A stretch of 64,000 nucleotides of DNA from Curvibacter sp. AEP1-3. GTDB lineage: Bacteria > Pseudomonadota > Gammaproteobacteria > Burkholderiales > Burkholderiaceae_C. Positions 38,002-45,511 of the stretch are shown piece by piece (position 1 is the stretch's first letter; every line of letters starts with the position of its first letter). The stretch is from the NCBI RefSeq assembly GCF_002163715.1, contig NZ_CP015698.1:1240001-1304000 (forward strand). The letters are read 5' to 3'. The notes under the pieces were generated by a model, which was given only the letters and a program-made list of their open reading frames with translations, made no database searches and was not told where the DNA came from. A program made the position numbers and the translations under genes.

Positions 38002-38697
38002 ATGCCACCTTCTGTTGCCGTCATCCCTGGTCGCACAGGGATCAGTCCGATATCCGTCAGCACGATCACCGCACCGGCACCCTTGTCCGACCTCAACCTT
38101 GCAGCACGTCAGCGCATGTTGTCCCAACGGGTGGTCATGCAAACCCTGTTGGCTGCAGCCGGTGACAGCAAGCATCTTGAAGCCGCCCGCAAAACCCTTC
38201 AACTGTTTTGTGACAGCGAGGCCCAGCTGCTCACGACCCTGACTCACTACGACGAGGTCAGCGCACGCCAACTGCGGGCTGTGTATGAAGGACCACAGGG
38301 AATCGGCGTGACCATAGAAACATTCATGGACCGGATGCGTAAAGCCCTGGAGACCATAGAACGTGGTGGCCAGGTGCAATCGCTGCTGAGCGACATCGTA
38401 GGCTCCACCGATGAAGTACTGGGAGCGCTCAACAAGGCCACCAGCACGTTTGACGCCATTGCCAAAGCCAAATCCGACCGTCTGTTCAAGGAATTGGGCA
38501 CCATCGTCTCGGACATCCACACCATTGCGCGCGAAGCCAAAATAGTGAGCTTCAATGCCCAGGTCATCGCGGCGCGGGCCGGCGACCATGGGCGGGAGTT
38601 TGCCGTGGTGGCCAATGTGCTCTCAGGCATCAGCGCCGAGATTGACAGGCTGACGAAGAAGGCCATGCATCTGTCAGATCGCAAGCAGCACGCGTAA
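38002..38697 (+). CDS. Soluble PilJ-motif protein with truncated MCP signalling domain
   Basis: A 231-residue protein without membrane segments. Residues about 33-52 (LAARQRMLSQRVVMQTLLAA) are the PilJ/NarX-type helix. The C-terminal part ends in an MCP hairpin-tip-like stretch (AKIVSFNAQVIAARAGDHGREFAVVANVL), after which only about 25 residues remain, so the return helix is very short. The ATG at 38002 follows CGGAG with good spacing; an ATG at 37954 is possible. It is the last gene of the nitrate cluster. A link between nitrate sensing and chemotaxis or another MCP-like output is inferred. Confidence 0.75.
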   Translation: MPPSVAVIPGRTGISPISVSTITAPAPLSDLNLAARQRMLSQRVVMQTLLAAAGDSKHLEAARKTLQLFCDSEAQLLTTLTHYDEVSARQLRAVYEGPQGIGVTIETFMDRMRKALETIERGGQVQSLLSDIVGSTDEVLGALNKATSTFDAIAKAKSDRLFKELGTIVSDIHTIAREAKIVSFNAQVIAARAGDHGREFAVVANVLSGISAEIDRLTKKAMHLSDRKQHA

Positions 38698-38719
38698 TTT
38701 CCCAATGAGGGCGCAGAAC

Positions 38720-38788
38720 GTCTGGGCCTGCAGTTTGGGGCGATTTGATGAGCGCAGCGAGTATGAGCCCCGGGCTGCAGGCCCAGGC
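38720..38788 (+). repeat. Structured hairpin element, copy A
   Basis: Outer arms 38720-38733 and 38775-38788 pair at 14 positions (one U.G). Three U.G pairs (34-36 with 72-74) and GGGGC/GCCCC (38737-38741 with 38767-38771) continue the stem to a 25-nt apical part that starts GATTT and ends ATGA. It lies 22 bases after the stop of the preceding gene, in the same sense. Confidence 0.7.
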
Positions 38789-38832
38789 GGTCTGAGCCCT
38801 CTCCCCGTCTCCAGAGAGAACTCGGTGCGACT

Positions 38833-38893
38833 GGCCCCACAGCTTGGCGCTCAACCTCGCTGCGCTCACCAAATCGCGCCAGTCTGCGGAGCC
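38833..38893 (-). repeat. Structured hairpin element, copy C (inverted relative to A)
   Basis: On the minus strand, outer arms 38893-38884 and 38842-38833 pair (with G.U), then GGCGC/GCGCC encloses a 25-nt apical part that starts GATTT and ends TTGA. That apical part is identical to copy A at about 21 of 25 positions, while the stems differ but remain paired. With copy A it forms a head-to-head inverted pair in the 245-base gap before the flavoprotein gene. Confidence 0.65.
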
Positions 38894-38942
38894 AGCCCCC
38901 TGGCTACTTGGTGAACGTCACCGTCGCCTACACTGCGCGCCT

Positions 38943-40187
38943 ATGCATAGTTTTGACGTGGTCATCGTAGGTGCCGGGGCTGCCGGCTTGTTTTGTGCCG
39001 GGATCGCCGGCCAGTTGGGCCTGAAGGTGCTGGTGCTGGACCACAGCGAAAAAGTGGCCGAAAAAATCCGGATCTCCGGCGGGGGACGCAGCAACTTCAC
39101 CAACCTCGATGTGAGCGCGGCCAATTTCATCAGCGAGAACCCACGCTTTGCCAAGTCTGCCCTGTCGCGCTACACACCGGCGGACTTTGTTGCTTTGGTC
39201 AAAAAGCACGGCATCGCGTTCCACGAGAAGCACAAAGGCCAGCTGTTTTGCGACCGCTCCGCCGAAGACCTGATTGCCATGCTGCTCGCCGAATGCGCGG
39301 CAGGTGGCGTGGAGCGCTGGCAGCCCTGCGCCGTCAAAGCCATACGCTTTTCAGACTCCAGCACTCATGGAATGAGCGCGAGCAGCTATGAAATTGATAG
39401 TGATCGCGGCACCATCCATTGTGCAGCCGTGGTGATTGCCACGGGTGGTTTATCCATTCCCAAAATCGGCGCCACAGACTTCGGGTACCGCGTCGCCAAG
39501 CAATTCGACTTGCCTGTGGTCACGCCCCGCCCCGCGCTGGTACCGCTGACTTTTGACGAGGCGGCGTGGGCGCCGTTCGCGGAACTTTCCGGCCTGTCAC
39601 TACCGGTCGAAATTGCCACGGGAGCCAAGAAAAACAGCATGTCATTCCGTGAAGACTTGCTGTTTACCCACCGCGGTCTGTCTGGCCCTGGCGTCCTGCA
39701 GATTTCCAGCTACTGGGCAGAGGGTACCCCCATCCGCCTCAATTTGGCACCCACTGTGAACTTGGCGCACCATTTGATGGAGGCCAAAGGCACCTCCCGC
39801 AAACGCATTGCCAATGAACTGGCGGGCATCGTCCCTAGCCGATTGGCTGACACCTGGGTCAGCCAGGGCCAGGCCTGGGGCCACGACTGGCAGCGCCCCG
39901 TGAATGAAGCCAGCGACAAAGCGCTGAACGCATTGGCCGAGCGTCTTTCCCGCTGGGAACTTACGCCCACCGGCACCGAGGGCTATCGAAAGGCTGAGGT
40001 CACGGCCGGCGGCGTGGACACCAAAGTGCTCTCCAGCCAGACCATGGAAAGCAAACAGCCCGGCCTTTTCTTTATAGGTGAAGTTACGGATGTAACGGGC
40101 TGGCTGGGCGGATACAACTTCCAATGGGCTTGGGCAAGTGCATTTGCGTGCGCTCACGGCTTGGCAGGCCGCCTGAAGACGCTATAA
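38943..40187 (+). CDS. NAD(P)/FAD-dependent oxidoreductase, HI0933/BaiN family
   Basis: A 414-residue flavoprotein. The N-terminal Rossmann motif is VVIGAGAAG-like (VVIVGAGAAGLFCAG), followed by the family-specific KIRISGGGRSNFTN. ATGGLSIPKIGATDFGY at about 160 and GEVTDVTGWLGGYNFQWAWASA at the C-terminus complete the FAD site. The physiological substrate is unknown in most members. Residues about 138-152 come from a repeat copy. The ATG at 38943 is used; the upstream extension is part of a hairpin element. The rpsU promoter overlaps its 3' end. Confidence 0.88.
   Translation: MHSFDVVIVGAGAAGLFCAGIAGQLGLKVLVLDHSEKVAEKIRISGGGRSNFTNLDVSAANFISENPRFAKSALSRYTPADFVALVKKHGIAFHEKHKGQLFCDRSAEDLIAMLLAECAAGGVERWQPCAVKAIRFSDSSTHGMSASSYEIDSDRGTIHCAAVVIATGGLSIPKIGATDFGYRVAKQFDLPVVTPRPALVPLTFDEAAWAPFAELSGLSLPVEIATGAKKNSMSFREDLLFTHRGLSGPGVLQISSYWAEGTPIRLNLAPTVNLAHHLMEAKGTSRKRIANELAGIVPSRLADTWVSQGQAWGHDWQRPVNEASDKALNALAERLSRWELTPTGTEGYRKAEVTAGGVDTKVLSSQTMESKQPGLFFIGEVTDVTGWLGGYNFQWAWASAFACAHGLAGRLKTL
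39352..39402 (-). repeat. Interspersed ~50-bp repeat, copy 7 (inside the BaiN-like gene)
   Basis: On the minus strand it reads CACTATCAATTTCA, TAGCTGCTCGCGCT, ATTCCATGAGTGCTGGAG. It lies in frame and encodes the serine-rich DSSTHGMSASSYEID segment ahead of the CAAVVIATGG strand. Confidence 0.75.
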
Positions 40188-40188
40188 T
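40161..40188 (+). promoter_or_regulatory. Sigma-70 promoter of rpsU
   Basis: TTGGCA (40161-40166), a 16-base spacer and a perfect TATAAT (40183-40188). The -10 overlaps the stop codon of the upstream flavoprotein gene. The implied start near 40195 gives a leader of about 120 nt. That leader contains a CCCCGTC/GACGGGG hairpin (40210-40216 with 40234-40240) of unknown role. Confidence 0.8.
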
Positions 40189-40316
40189 CGCGGGCTATTC
40201 TGGCAGAACCCCCGTCGGCCAATACTAGTTAAAGACGGGGAAACCGCCGAGCGAGGCATGTGGGGCCCGATCTTCCCCCAAGCAATCCGCCGGCATATTT
40301 TGGAATTCATTACGTA

Positions 40317-40529
40317 ATGACAACGATCCGTGTAAAAGAAAACGAACCCTTTGACGTAGCACTGCGTCGCTTCAAGCGCACCATAGAAAAGTTGGGCTTG
40401 CTGACTGACCTGCGTGCACGCGAGTTCTACGAGAAGCCCACTGCCGAGCGCAAGCGCAAGAAGGCAGCTGCTGTGAAGCGCAACTACAAGCGCATCCGCA
40501 GCATGCAACTCCCTAAGAAGCTGTACTAA
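40317..40529 (+). CDS. rpsU: 30S ribosomal protein S21
   Basis: A 70-residue basic protein of the 30S subunit, needed for initiation. The sequence starts [20 protein letters not shown] and has the basic C-terminus [18 protein letters not shown]. The length is exactly the family norm. The ATG at 40317 is chosen over an in-frame upstream start. It is transcribed alone, from its own promoter to its own terminator; dnaG and rpoD do not follow it here. Confidence 0.97.
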   Translation: MTTIRVKENEPFDVALRRFKRTIEKLGLLTDLRAREFYEKPTAERKRKKAAAVKRNYKRIRSMQLPKKLY

Positions 40530-40572
40530 GCTTCGCGGCACGGTCGCTCTCACGAGCCACCCAGCCCACACA

Positions 40573-40605
40573 AGCTCGCCTGGGGACGCTCCGGCGGGCT
40601 TTTTT
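40573..40605 (+). terminator. Intrinsic terminator of rpsU
   Basis: AGCTCGCC pairs with GGCGGGCT (one wobble) across a 12-base loop and runs into six T (40600-40605), 44 bases after the rpsU stop. Confidence 0.88.
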
Positions 40606-40649
40606 CATTTTGACCCCACACTTTTGTTCCACTCTCAGGAAGCAACGCT

Positions 40650-41096
40650 ATGTCCCTCAAAGACCAGATCACCGAAGACATGAAAACTGCCATGCGCGCC
40701 AAAGACAGCGAGCGCCTGGGCACCATCCGCCTGCTGCTGTCGGCGATGAAACAGAAAGAGGTGGATGAGCGCGTGGTGCTGGACGACGCCATGGTGGTGG
40801 CCATCGTCGACAAGCTGATCAAGCAGCGCAAAGACAGCATCGAAGCCTTCAAAAAAGCAGAGCGTGCGGATCTGGCGGACAAGGAAGAAGCCGAAATGAA
40901 GGTCCTGCAAACTTACCTGCCCCAGCGCATGAGCGCCGATGAGGTCCTGGCCGAAGTCAAGGCCATCGTAGCCGAACTGGGAGCCTCCGGCCCCGGCGAC
41001 ATGGGCAAGGTGATGGGCGTGGTCAAAACCAAGTTGGCTGGCAAAGCCGAAATGGGCGCCGTGTCAGCCGCAGTCAAGGCAGCACTGGCAGGCTAA
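40650..41096 (+). CDS. GatB/YqeY domain protein
   Basis: A 148-residue helical protein of the YqeY family (LKDQITEDMKTAMRAKD at the start, MGKVMGVVKTKLAGKAEMG near the end). It resembles the tRNA-binding C-terminal domain of GatB but stands alone. Its role is not well defined. It often lies beside rpsU in proteobacteria. Its stop overlaps that of the converging DUF4399 gene by four bases. Confidence 0.88.
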   Translation: MSLKDQITEDMKTAMRAKDSERLGTIRLLLSAMKQKEVDERVVLDDAMVVAIVDKLIKQRKDSIEAFKKAERADLADKEEAEMKVLQTYLPQRMSADEVLAEVKAIVAELGASGPGDMGKVMGVVKTKLAGKAEMGAVSAAVKAALAG

Positions 41097-41889
41097 GGCA
41101 GTACTTTGACCGTGGTCGCGACTGACCCTGTCAATACTTGTTTGGGATTCAGGTTGTCGACAAAATCCAGCTTGAGCGCGTAATCCCCGGGCGGAGGGGC
41201 CAACCAGGTTTCGGTTTGGCCCTCCGCAAACTCCATTTCTGCCACAGCTCCCGACTTGCTGGTGACTGTGAGTTTGAAATGCCCCGTGCCTTTTTCCTGT
41301 TGCGCCACATGCGCAACATTCAGGCCCGATGCATGGAATTGCACACGGAATGGGCCTTTTTGCTCAGCCCCGGCCAGCATCAAGGACAGACCTGGCTGAA
41401 CCAAAGACTTCGGGTCTACGGTACTCTTTTTGGTGATCGTGACCTTCATCGGCTTGCTGTACACAAAATGAGGCAGGTGCTTGTTATCAGCCAAGAGCAT
41501 CCGCAGCGTGTACGTCCCCGGCTCCAGGGTGAGCACGGTTTCCATCTGCCCTTTGCCGAAATGGATGTATTGCTCGTTGAAAGGCAATGCTGCCTTGAAA
41601 TCCAGTGGCAAGTCACGGTTCACCAGCAGATGGTGATGGCCACTTTTGCCCCCTATGGGTTTGGAAATCGGAGCGAGACCCCACCCGCCTGACAAACCGA
41701 ACTTCAACACAAACGGGGTTTCAATGCTGTCGCCGGATTTGAGGTTGGTGAAGTAGGCTTCCGTATTCCCGGCAGGCATGGGGGCTTGCCAAGGATGCAA
41801 GGCACGGGCAGAGCTCAACGGTGTTTGGAACACACCGTACTTGCAGCAAGCAGGGCAAGTACGCCCACACCAAATGCCGATCGACGCAT
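41093..41889 (-). CDS. DUF4399-type exported protein, apparent GT-dinucleotide frameshift
   Basis: An ATG at 41889 with GGGGG upstream opens a signal peptide (MRRSAFGVGVLALLAASTV) that stops at codon 25. The main frame (41093-41833) starts without an ATG and lacks a signal. Deleting one GT from the GTGTGT tract near 41830 would join the two. The body has two DUF4399-like domains; the first (about residues 28-130 of the body) has the family HHHLLV motif, and the second lacks it. Whether this is a real lesion, a slippage switch or a sequence error is open. It lies 10 bases after pmbA in the same direction. Confidence 0.75.
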
Positions 41890-41899
41890 GAAAACCCCC

Positions 41900-43312
41900 T
41901 TAGCTACCGGCCACCTTCATCCGGTTGAGCAGAATGGAACCTACGGTCTTCGCGCCGTAGTTGTAGGTATCGGCGCCCACCGCTTCGATGCCCTTGAGCA
42001 TGTCTTTCATGTTGCCAGCGATAGTGATTTCATGCACCGGGTAAGCAATGCGGCCATTCTCCACCCAGAAGCCGCTGGCGCCGCGGGAATAGTCACCAGT
42101 AACGTAATTCACGCCCTGGCCCATCAACTCGGTCACAAACAGACCGGTGCCCAGCTTTTGCAACATGGCATCCAGGTTGTCGCCTGCTTTGGTCAGGCGC
42201 GAGGTAAAGGTCAAGTTATGCGAACCACCGGAATTGCCGGTCGTGCGCATACCCAGTTTACGGGCGGAGTAGCTGCTCAAGAAATAGCCTTGCACACGAC
42301 CGGCATCCACCACCTTGCGGGGGCGCACGCGCACGCCTTCGTCGTCAAAGGGCGAGCTGCCTTTGCCGCGCAGTACAAAAGGGTCTTCCCGAATGTCGAT
42401 GTGTTTGGGCAGCACTTGCTTGCCCAAAGAATCCAGCAGGAAAGTGCTCTTACGGTACAGGGCGCCGCCGCTTACCGCTTGCACAAAGGCACCCAACAAA
42501 CCGGCGGCCAAAGGCGACTCAAACAACACCGGGCACTCCACCGTGGCGATTTTGCGGGCCTTGAGGCGGCTCAACGCGCGCTCTGCGGCATAGCGGCCCA
42601 CCGCCTGTGGGGACGCCAGCTCATCGGCCGAGCGCATGGAGCTGTACCACGCATCGCGCTGCATGTCCTTGCCCTTGCCGGCAATGGGAGACACAGAGAA
42701 CGAATGGCGTGAAGAGGCGTAGCCGCCCCGGAAGCCGCGGGTATGTGCACTGAAAAAATGCGATTGCTGTGCGGACACCGCAGCGCCTTCACTATTGGTG
42801 ATGCGCTTGCTCACACCCAGCGCTGCTGCTTCGCACTCCAAAGCCAAAACGGCAGCTTCTTCACTGGTCACGGCCCAGGGAAAAAACAGGTCCAGATTCC
42901 GCTCGCGCTCGTCGACGGGGACGATGTCGTCTGCATCCGGCAGGCTGGCGAAAGGGTCTTCAGCAGTGAAGCGGGCAATGTCGTAGGCCGCACGCACGGT
43001 TTGTTCAATCGCCGCATCCGAAAAGTCGGAAGTGCTCGCATTGCCACGGCGGTTGCCGATGTAGACGGTCACACCCAGAGATTTGTCGCGGTTGCGCTCC
43101 ACATTTTCCAGCTCGCCATTGCGCACCGAAACGCTCAAGCCACAGCCTTCGGACACTTCGGCGCCTGCATCGCTGGCGCCCAGTTTTTTGGCATGAGCCA
43201 AGGCAGCGTCTACACGGGTTTCAAAAAAAGCCCGGGTGTACGCAAAGCCGCTGTCGGCGGGTTTGGTGGATTCAAGGGAAGACTGGGGACGGGCGGAGGT
43301 GGGTTTCTTCAT
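41900..43312 (-). CDS. pmbA: Metalloprotease PmbA (TldE)
   Basis: A 470-residue PmbA/TldE protein, partner of the TldD zinc protease in peptide processing (microcins, CcdA degradation). It has the family fold but, like other TldE proteins, no HExxxH zinc motif. C-terminal segments NLTFTSRLTKAGDNLD, MGQGVNYVTGDYSRGASGFWVENG and ITIAGNMKDML are characteristic. Only 23 bases separate its start from the divergent yjgA, so their promoters must overlap each other or the genes. Confidence 0.94.
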   Translation of the reverse strand: MKKPTSARPQSSLESTKPADSGFAYTRAFFETRVDAALAHAKKLGASDAGAEVSEGCGLSVSVRNGELENVERNRDKSLGVTVYIGNRRGNASTSDFSDAAIEQTVRAAYDIARFTAEDPFASLPDADDIVPVDERERNLDLFFPWAVTSEEAAVLALECEAAALGVSKRITNSEGAAVSAQQSHFFSAHTRGFRGGYASSRHSFSVSPIAGKGKDMQRDAWYSSMRSADELASPQAVGRYAAERALSRLKARKIATVECPVLFESPLAAGLLGAFVQAVSGGALYRKSTFLLDSLGKQVLPKHIDIREDPFVLRGKGSSPFDDEGVRVRPRKVVDAGRVQGYFLSSYSARKLGMRTTGNSGGSHNLTFTSRLTKAGDNLDAMLQKLGTGLFVTELMGQGVNYVTGDYSRGASGFWVENGRIAYPVHEITIAGNMKDMLKGIEAVGADTYNYGAKTVGSILLNRMKVAGS

Positions 43313-43335
43313 GGCGACGGCTATGATACTTGGCT

Positions 43336-43995
43336 ATGTCACGCAAACTAAAAAAGGGCTATTACGTCCGGGGCTTGTTCGTTGCCGAAGGCAGCGCACT
43401 CGACTTGGAGTACAAGCGCGAACTCAAGGGCACGGATGAACCGACCCGCACCGATCTCAAAAAAGAAAGCGATGCATTGCAAAAGCTGGGTGAAGACCTG
43501 CTGACGCTGCGCGCAGAACTTCTGACCAAGTTGGAGCTTCCCGACAAACTGGTGGATGGCGTGGCCGAGGCCAAACGCATCACCAATTTCGAGGGCAAAC
43601 GCCGCCAGATGCAATTCATCGGCAAGCTGATGCGCAAGCTCGATCCCGCCAAATGGGACGAGATCCGTGCCGCGCTGGAAGAACAGCATATGCCCTCTGT
43701 GCAGGAAACCATGGTGCTGCACCAGGCCGAGCAATGGCGCGACCGGTTGATTGCCGACGACGATGCCGTGGGCCAGTGGCTCAACATCAGCCCCGACACC
43801 GACAGCCAGCAGTTGCGCGCGTTGGTTCGCCAAGCGCGCAAAGATGCCAAGCCAGAAAAGCCGGGTGAAGCCGTTCGCCATGGCCGCTCGTACCGCGAAA
43901 TTTTCCAACTCGTGCGAGAAGCGCTGCTTGCGAATCAGGAAGCGTCGCAATCCGCGGCGGCAGACAACGACGTAGAAGACGGAGATGAAGATTGA
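43336..43995 (+). CDS. yjgA: Ribosome-associated protein YjgA/DarP (DUF615)
   Basis: A 219-residue helical protein of the DUF615 family. The N-terminal part has LKKESDALQKLGEDLLTL, and the central part has EGKRRQMQFIGKLMRKLD, the conserved block. It associates with 50S ribosome precursors in E. coli. The ATG at 43336 is preferred to the TTG at 43330. It overlaps mog at its stop (TTGA) and is often found next to pmbA and mog in this order. Confidence 0.92.
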   Translation: MSRKLKKGYYVRGLFVAEGSALDLEYKRELKGTDEPTRTDLKKESDALQKLGEDLLTLRAELLTKLELPDKLVDGVAEAKRITNFEGKRRQMQFIGKLMRKLDPAKWDEIRAALEEQHMPSVQETMVLHQAEQWRDRLIADDDAVGQWLNISPDTDSQQLRALVRQARKDAKPEKPGEAVRHGRSYREIFQLVREALLANQEASQSAAADNDVEDGDED

Positions 43996-44591
43996 GCAGC
44001 GCTGCGTTGGATGAAGTCCGCATCGGTATTGTCTCTATCAGCGACCGCGCATCGGCTGGAGTGTATGAAGACAAAGGCATTCCCGCCCTGAAGGAATGGG
44101 TGCTGCGTGCCGTGCAAAACCCCGTGGTGTTTGAGGCCCGCCTGATCGCGGACGACCAGCAGACCATTCAGGACACCCTGATTGCGCTGGTGGATGCGCG
44201 CTGTGCCTTGGTGCTCACTACCGGTGGCACAGGCCCTGCCCTGCGCGACGTGACGCCTGAGGCCACGCTGGCTGTGGCACACAAGGAAATGCCGGGATTC
44301 GGCGAGCAGATGCGCGCTATCAGCCTGAACTTTGTGCCCACAGCGATTCTGTCGCGTCAGGTCGCCGTCATCCGCGACCAGACCCTCATCATCAACCTGC
44401 CCGGCCAACCCAAAGCCATTGCAGAAACGCTGGAAGGTGTGAAGGATGCCGAGGGCAAGCAAGTTGTACCCGGTATCTTTGCCGCAGTGCCTTACTGCGT
44501 AGACCTGATCGGTGGCCCCTACATCGACACCGTAGACGGCGTCTGCAAGGCCTTCCGCCCCAAAAGTGCTATTCGCCCTCCACGGAACTGA
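43992..44591 (+). CDS. mog: Molybdopterin adenylyltransferase Mog
   Basis: A 199-residue enzyme that adenylates molybdopterin before metal insertion, needed for the NasA molybdenum cofactor. MoaB/Mog-fold motifs: GIVSISDRASAG, VLTTGGTGPALRDVTPEAT and INLPGQPKAI. There is no in-frame ATG at the 5' end; a TTG at 43992 overlaps the yjgA stop and is the likely start. The length is in the family range. Confidence 0.93.
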   Translation: MSSAALDEVRIGIVSISDRASAGVYEDKGIPALKEWVLRAVQNPVVFEARLIADDQQTIQDTLIALVDARCALVLTTGGTGPALRDVTPEATLAVAHKEMPGFGEQMRAISLNFVPTAILSRQVAVIRDQTLIINLPGQPKAIAETLEGVKDAEGKQVVPGIFAAVPYCVDLIGGPYIDTVDGVCKAFRPKSAIRPPRN

Positions 44592-44684
44592 GGAAGATCT
44601 TCGTTTCGAAAAGCGTCACCTTCCCGGTGCGCGTGCCTTGACCCAAAAATACCGCAGAATCGGCTCCGCCAGCCTGCAGGTGTT

Positions 44685-44723
44685 ACCCCCTGCAAGGGAG
44701 AAGCGGCAAAGCCGCTCGGGGGT
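44685..44723. repeat. Palindromic element between converging mog and cysE
   Basis: Outer ACCCCC/GGGGGT (44685-44690 with 44718-44723) and inner AGCGGC/GCCGCT with loop AAA (44702-44716). There is no T tract on either side. It may act as a two-sided terminator or be a REP-like sequence; similar strings recur in Comamonadaceae genomes as I recall them. Confidence 0.5.
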
Positions 44724-44728
44724 GAGCC

Positions 44729-45502
44729 CTACTTCCCAATCAGCTCATTAATTTTCGCGGCCTCAAAGCACTCTTTGCGCGCGGCGTCTTTGGGCACGCA
44801 ATCGCTGTCTGCCAAACGGGCTGAAAGTTGCTCCACGGCCTTCCAAAGCATGGCAATCTGGTGGTCCTGACCGGAAGCGCTATCTACCAAGCCGCGCAAA
44901 GCTTGACTTACCGGATCGTCGTCCTGGGTGATGCCATAGGCGGTGAACTTGCGATCTTGCGTGGTTACATCCGCGCTCATACCCTCTTTGCTGGGGATGA
45001 TGCGTGCCGGTATGCCCACCGCCGTGGCACCGGCCGGCACGGGTTTGATCACGACGGCATTGCTGCCGATCTTGGCGCCATCGCCCACCTCAAACCCGCC
45101 CAATACTTTGGCTCCCGCGCTGACGACCACGTCTCTGCCGAGTGTGGGATGGCGCTTGGCGCCCTTGTACAGACTGGTGCCACCTAGGGTCACGCCTTGG
45201 TAAATCGTGCAGCCATCGCCGATTTCGGCAGTTTCTCCCACCACGGTGCCCATGGCATGGTCAAAAAACACGCGTTCACCGAGCTTGGCGCCTGGGTGAA
45301 TCTCAATCCCCGTGAGAAAACGGGCAATGTGAGAGGTAAAGCGTCCCAGCCATTTCAGGCCGTGGTTCCAGAACCAGTGCGCAGGACGGTGCAACACCAC
45401 GGCATGCAAGCCGGGGTAACAGGTAATGACCTCCCAGGTACTGCGGGCAGCAGGGTCGCGGTCAAGAATGCACTGGATGTCGGAGCGGATGCGAGCAAAC
45501 AT
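44729..45502 (-). CDS. cysE: Serine O-acetyltransferase
   Basis: A 257-residue enzyme that forms O-acetylserine for cysteine synthesis. It has an N-terminal helical domain and a left-handed beta-helix of hexapeptide repeats at about 70-180 (IEIHPGAKLGERVFFDHAMG holds the catalytic Asp-His; HPTLGRDVVVSAGAKVLG). The C-terminal extension of about 60 residues is longer than in the short plant-type form. It is preceded by trmJ in the same direction (9-base gap). Confidence 0.94.
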   Translation of the reverse strand: MFARIRSDIQCILDRDPAARSTWEVITCYPGLHAVVLHRPAHWFWNHGLKWLGRFTSHIARFLTGIEIHPGAKLGERVFFDHAMGTVVGETAEIGDGCTIYQGVTLGGTSLYKGAKRHPTLGRDVVVSAGAKVLGGFEVGDGAKIGSNAVVIKPVPAGATAVGIPARIIPSKEGMSADVTTQDRKFTAYGITQDDDPVSQALRGLVDSASGQDHQIAMLWKAVEQLSARLADSDCVPKDAARKECFEAAKINELIGK

Positions 45503-45511
45503 GGTGTCAGT

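Noticed and set aside
38720..38893. Integron attC site or transposon ends
   Set aside because: No integrase or transposase gene is present and the R-box motifs of attC are not seen. The compensated stems with G.U pairs fit an RNA hairpin better.
44685..44723. Standard intrinsic terminator between mog and cysE
   Set aside because: The hairpin is good but no T tract follows on either strand, so it is listed only as a palindromic element.
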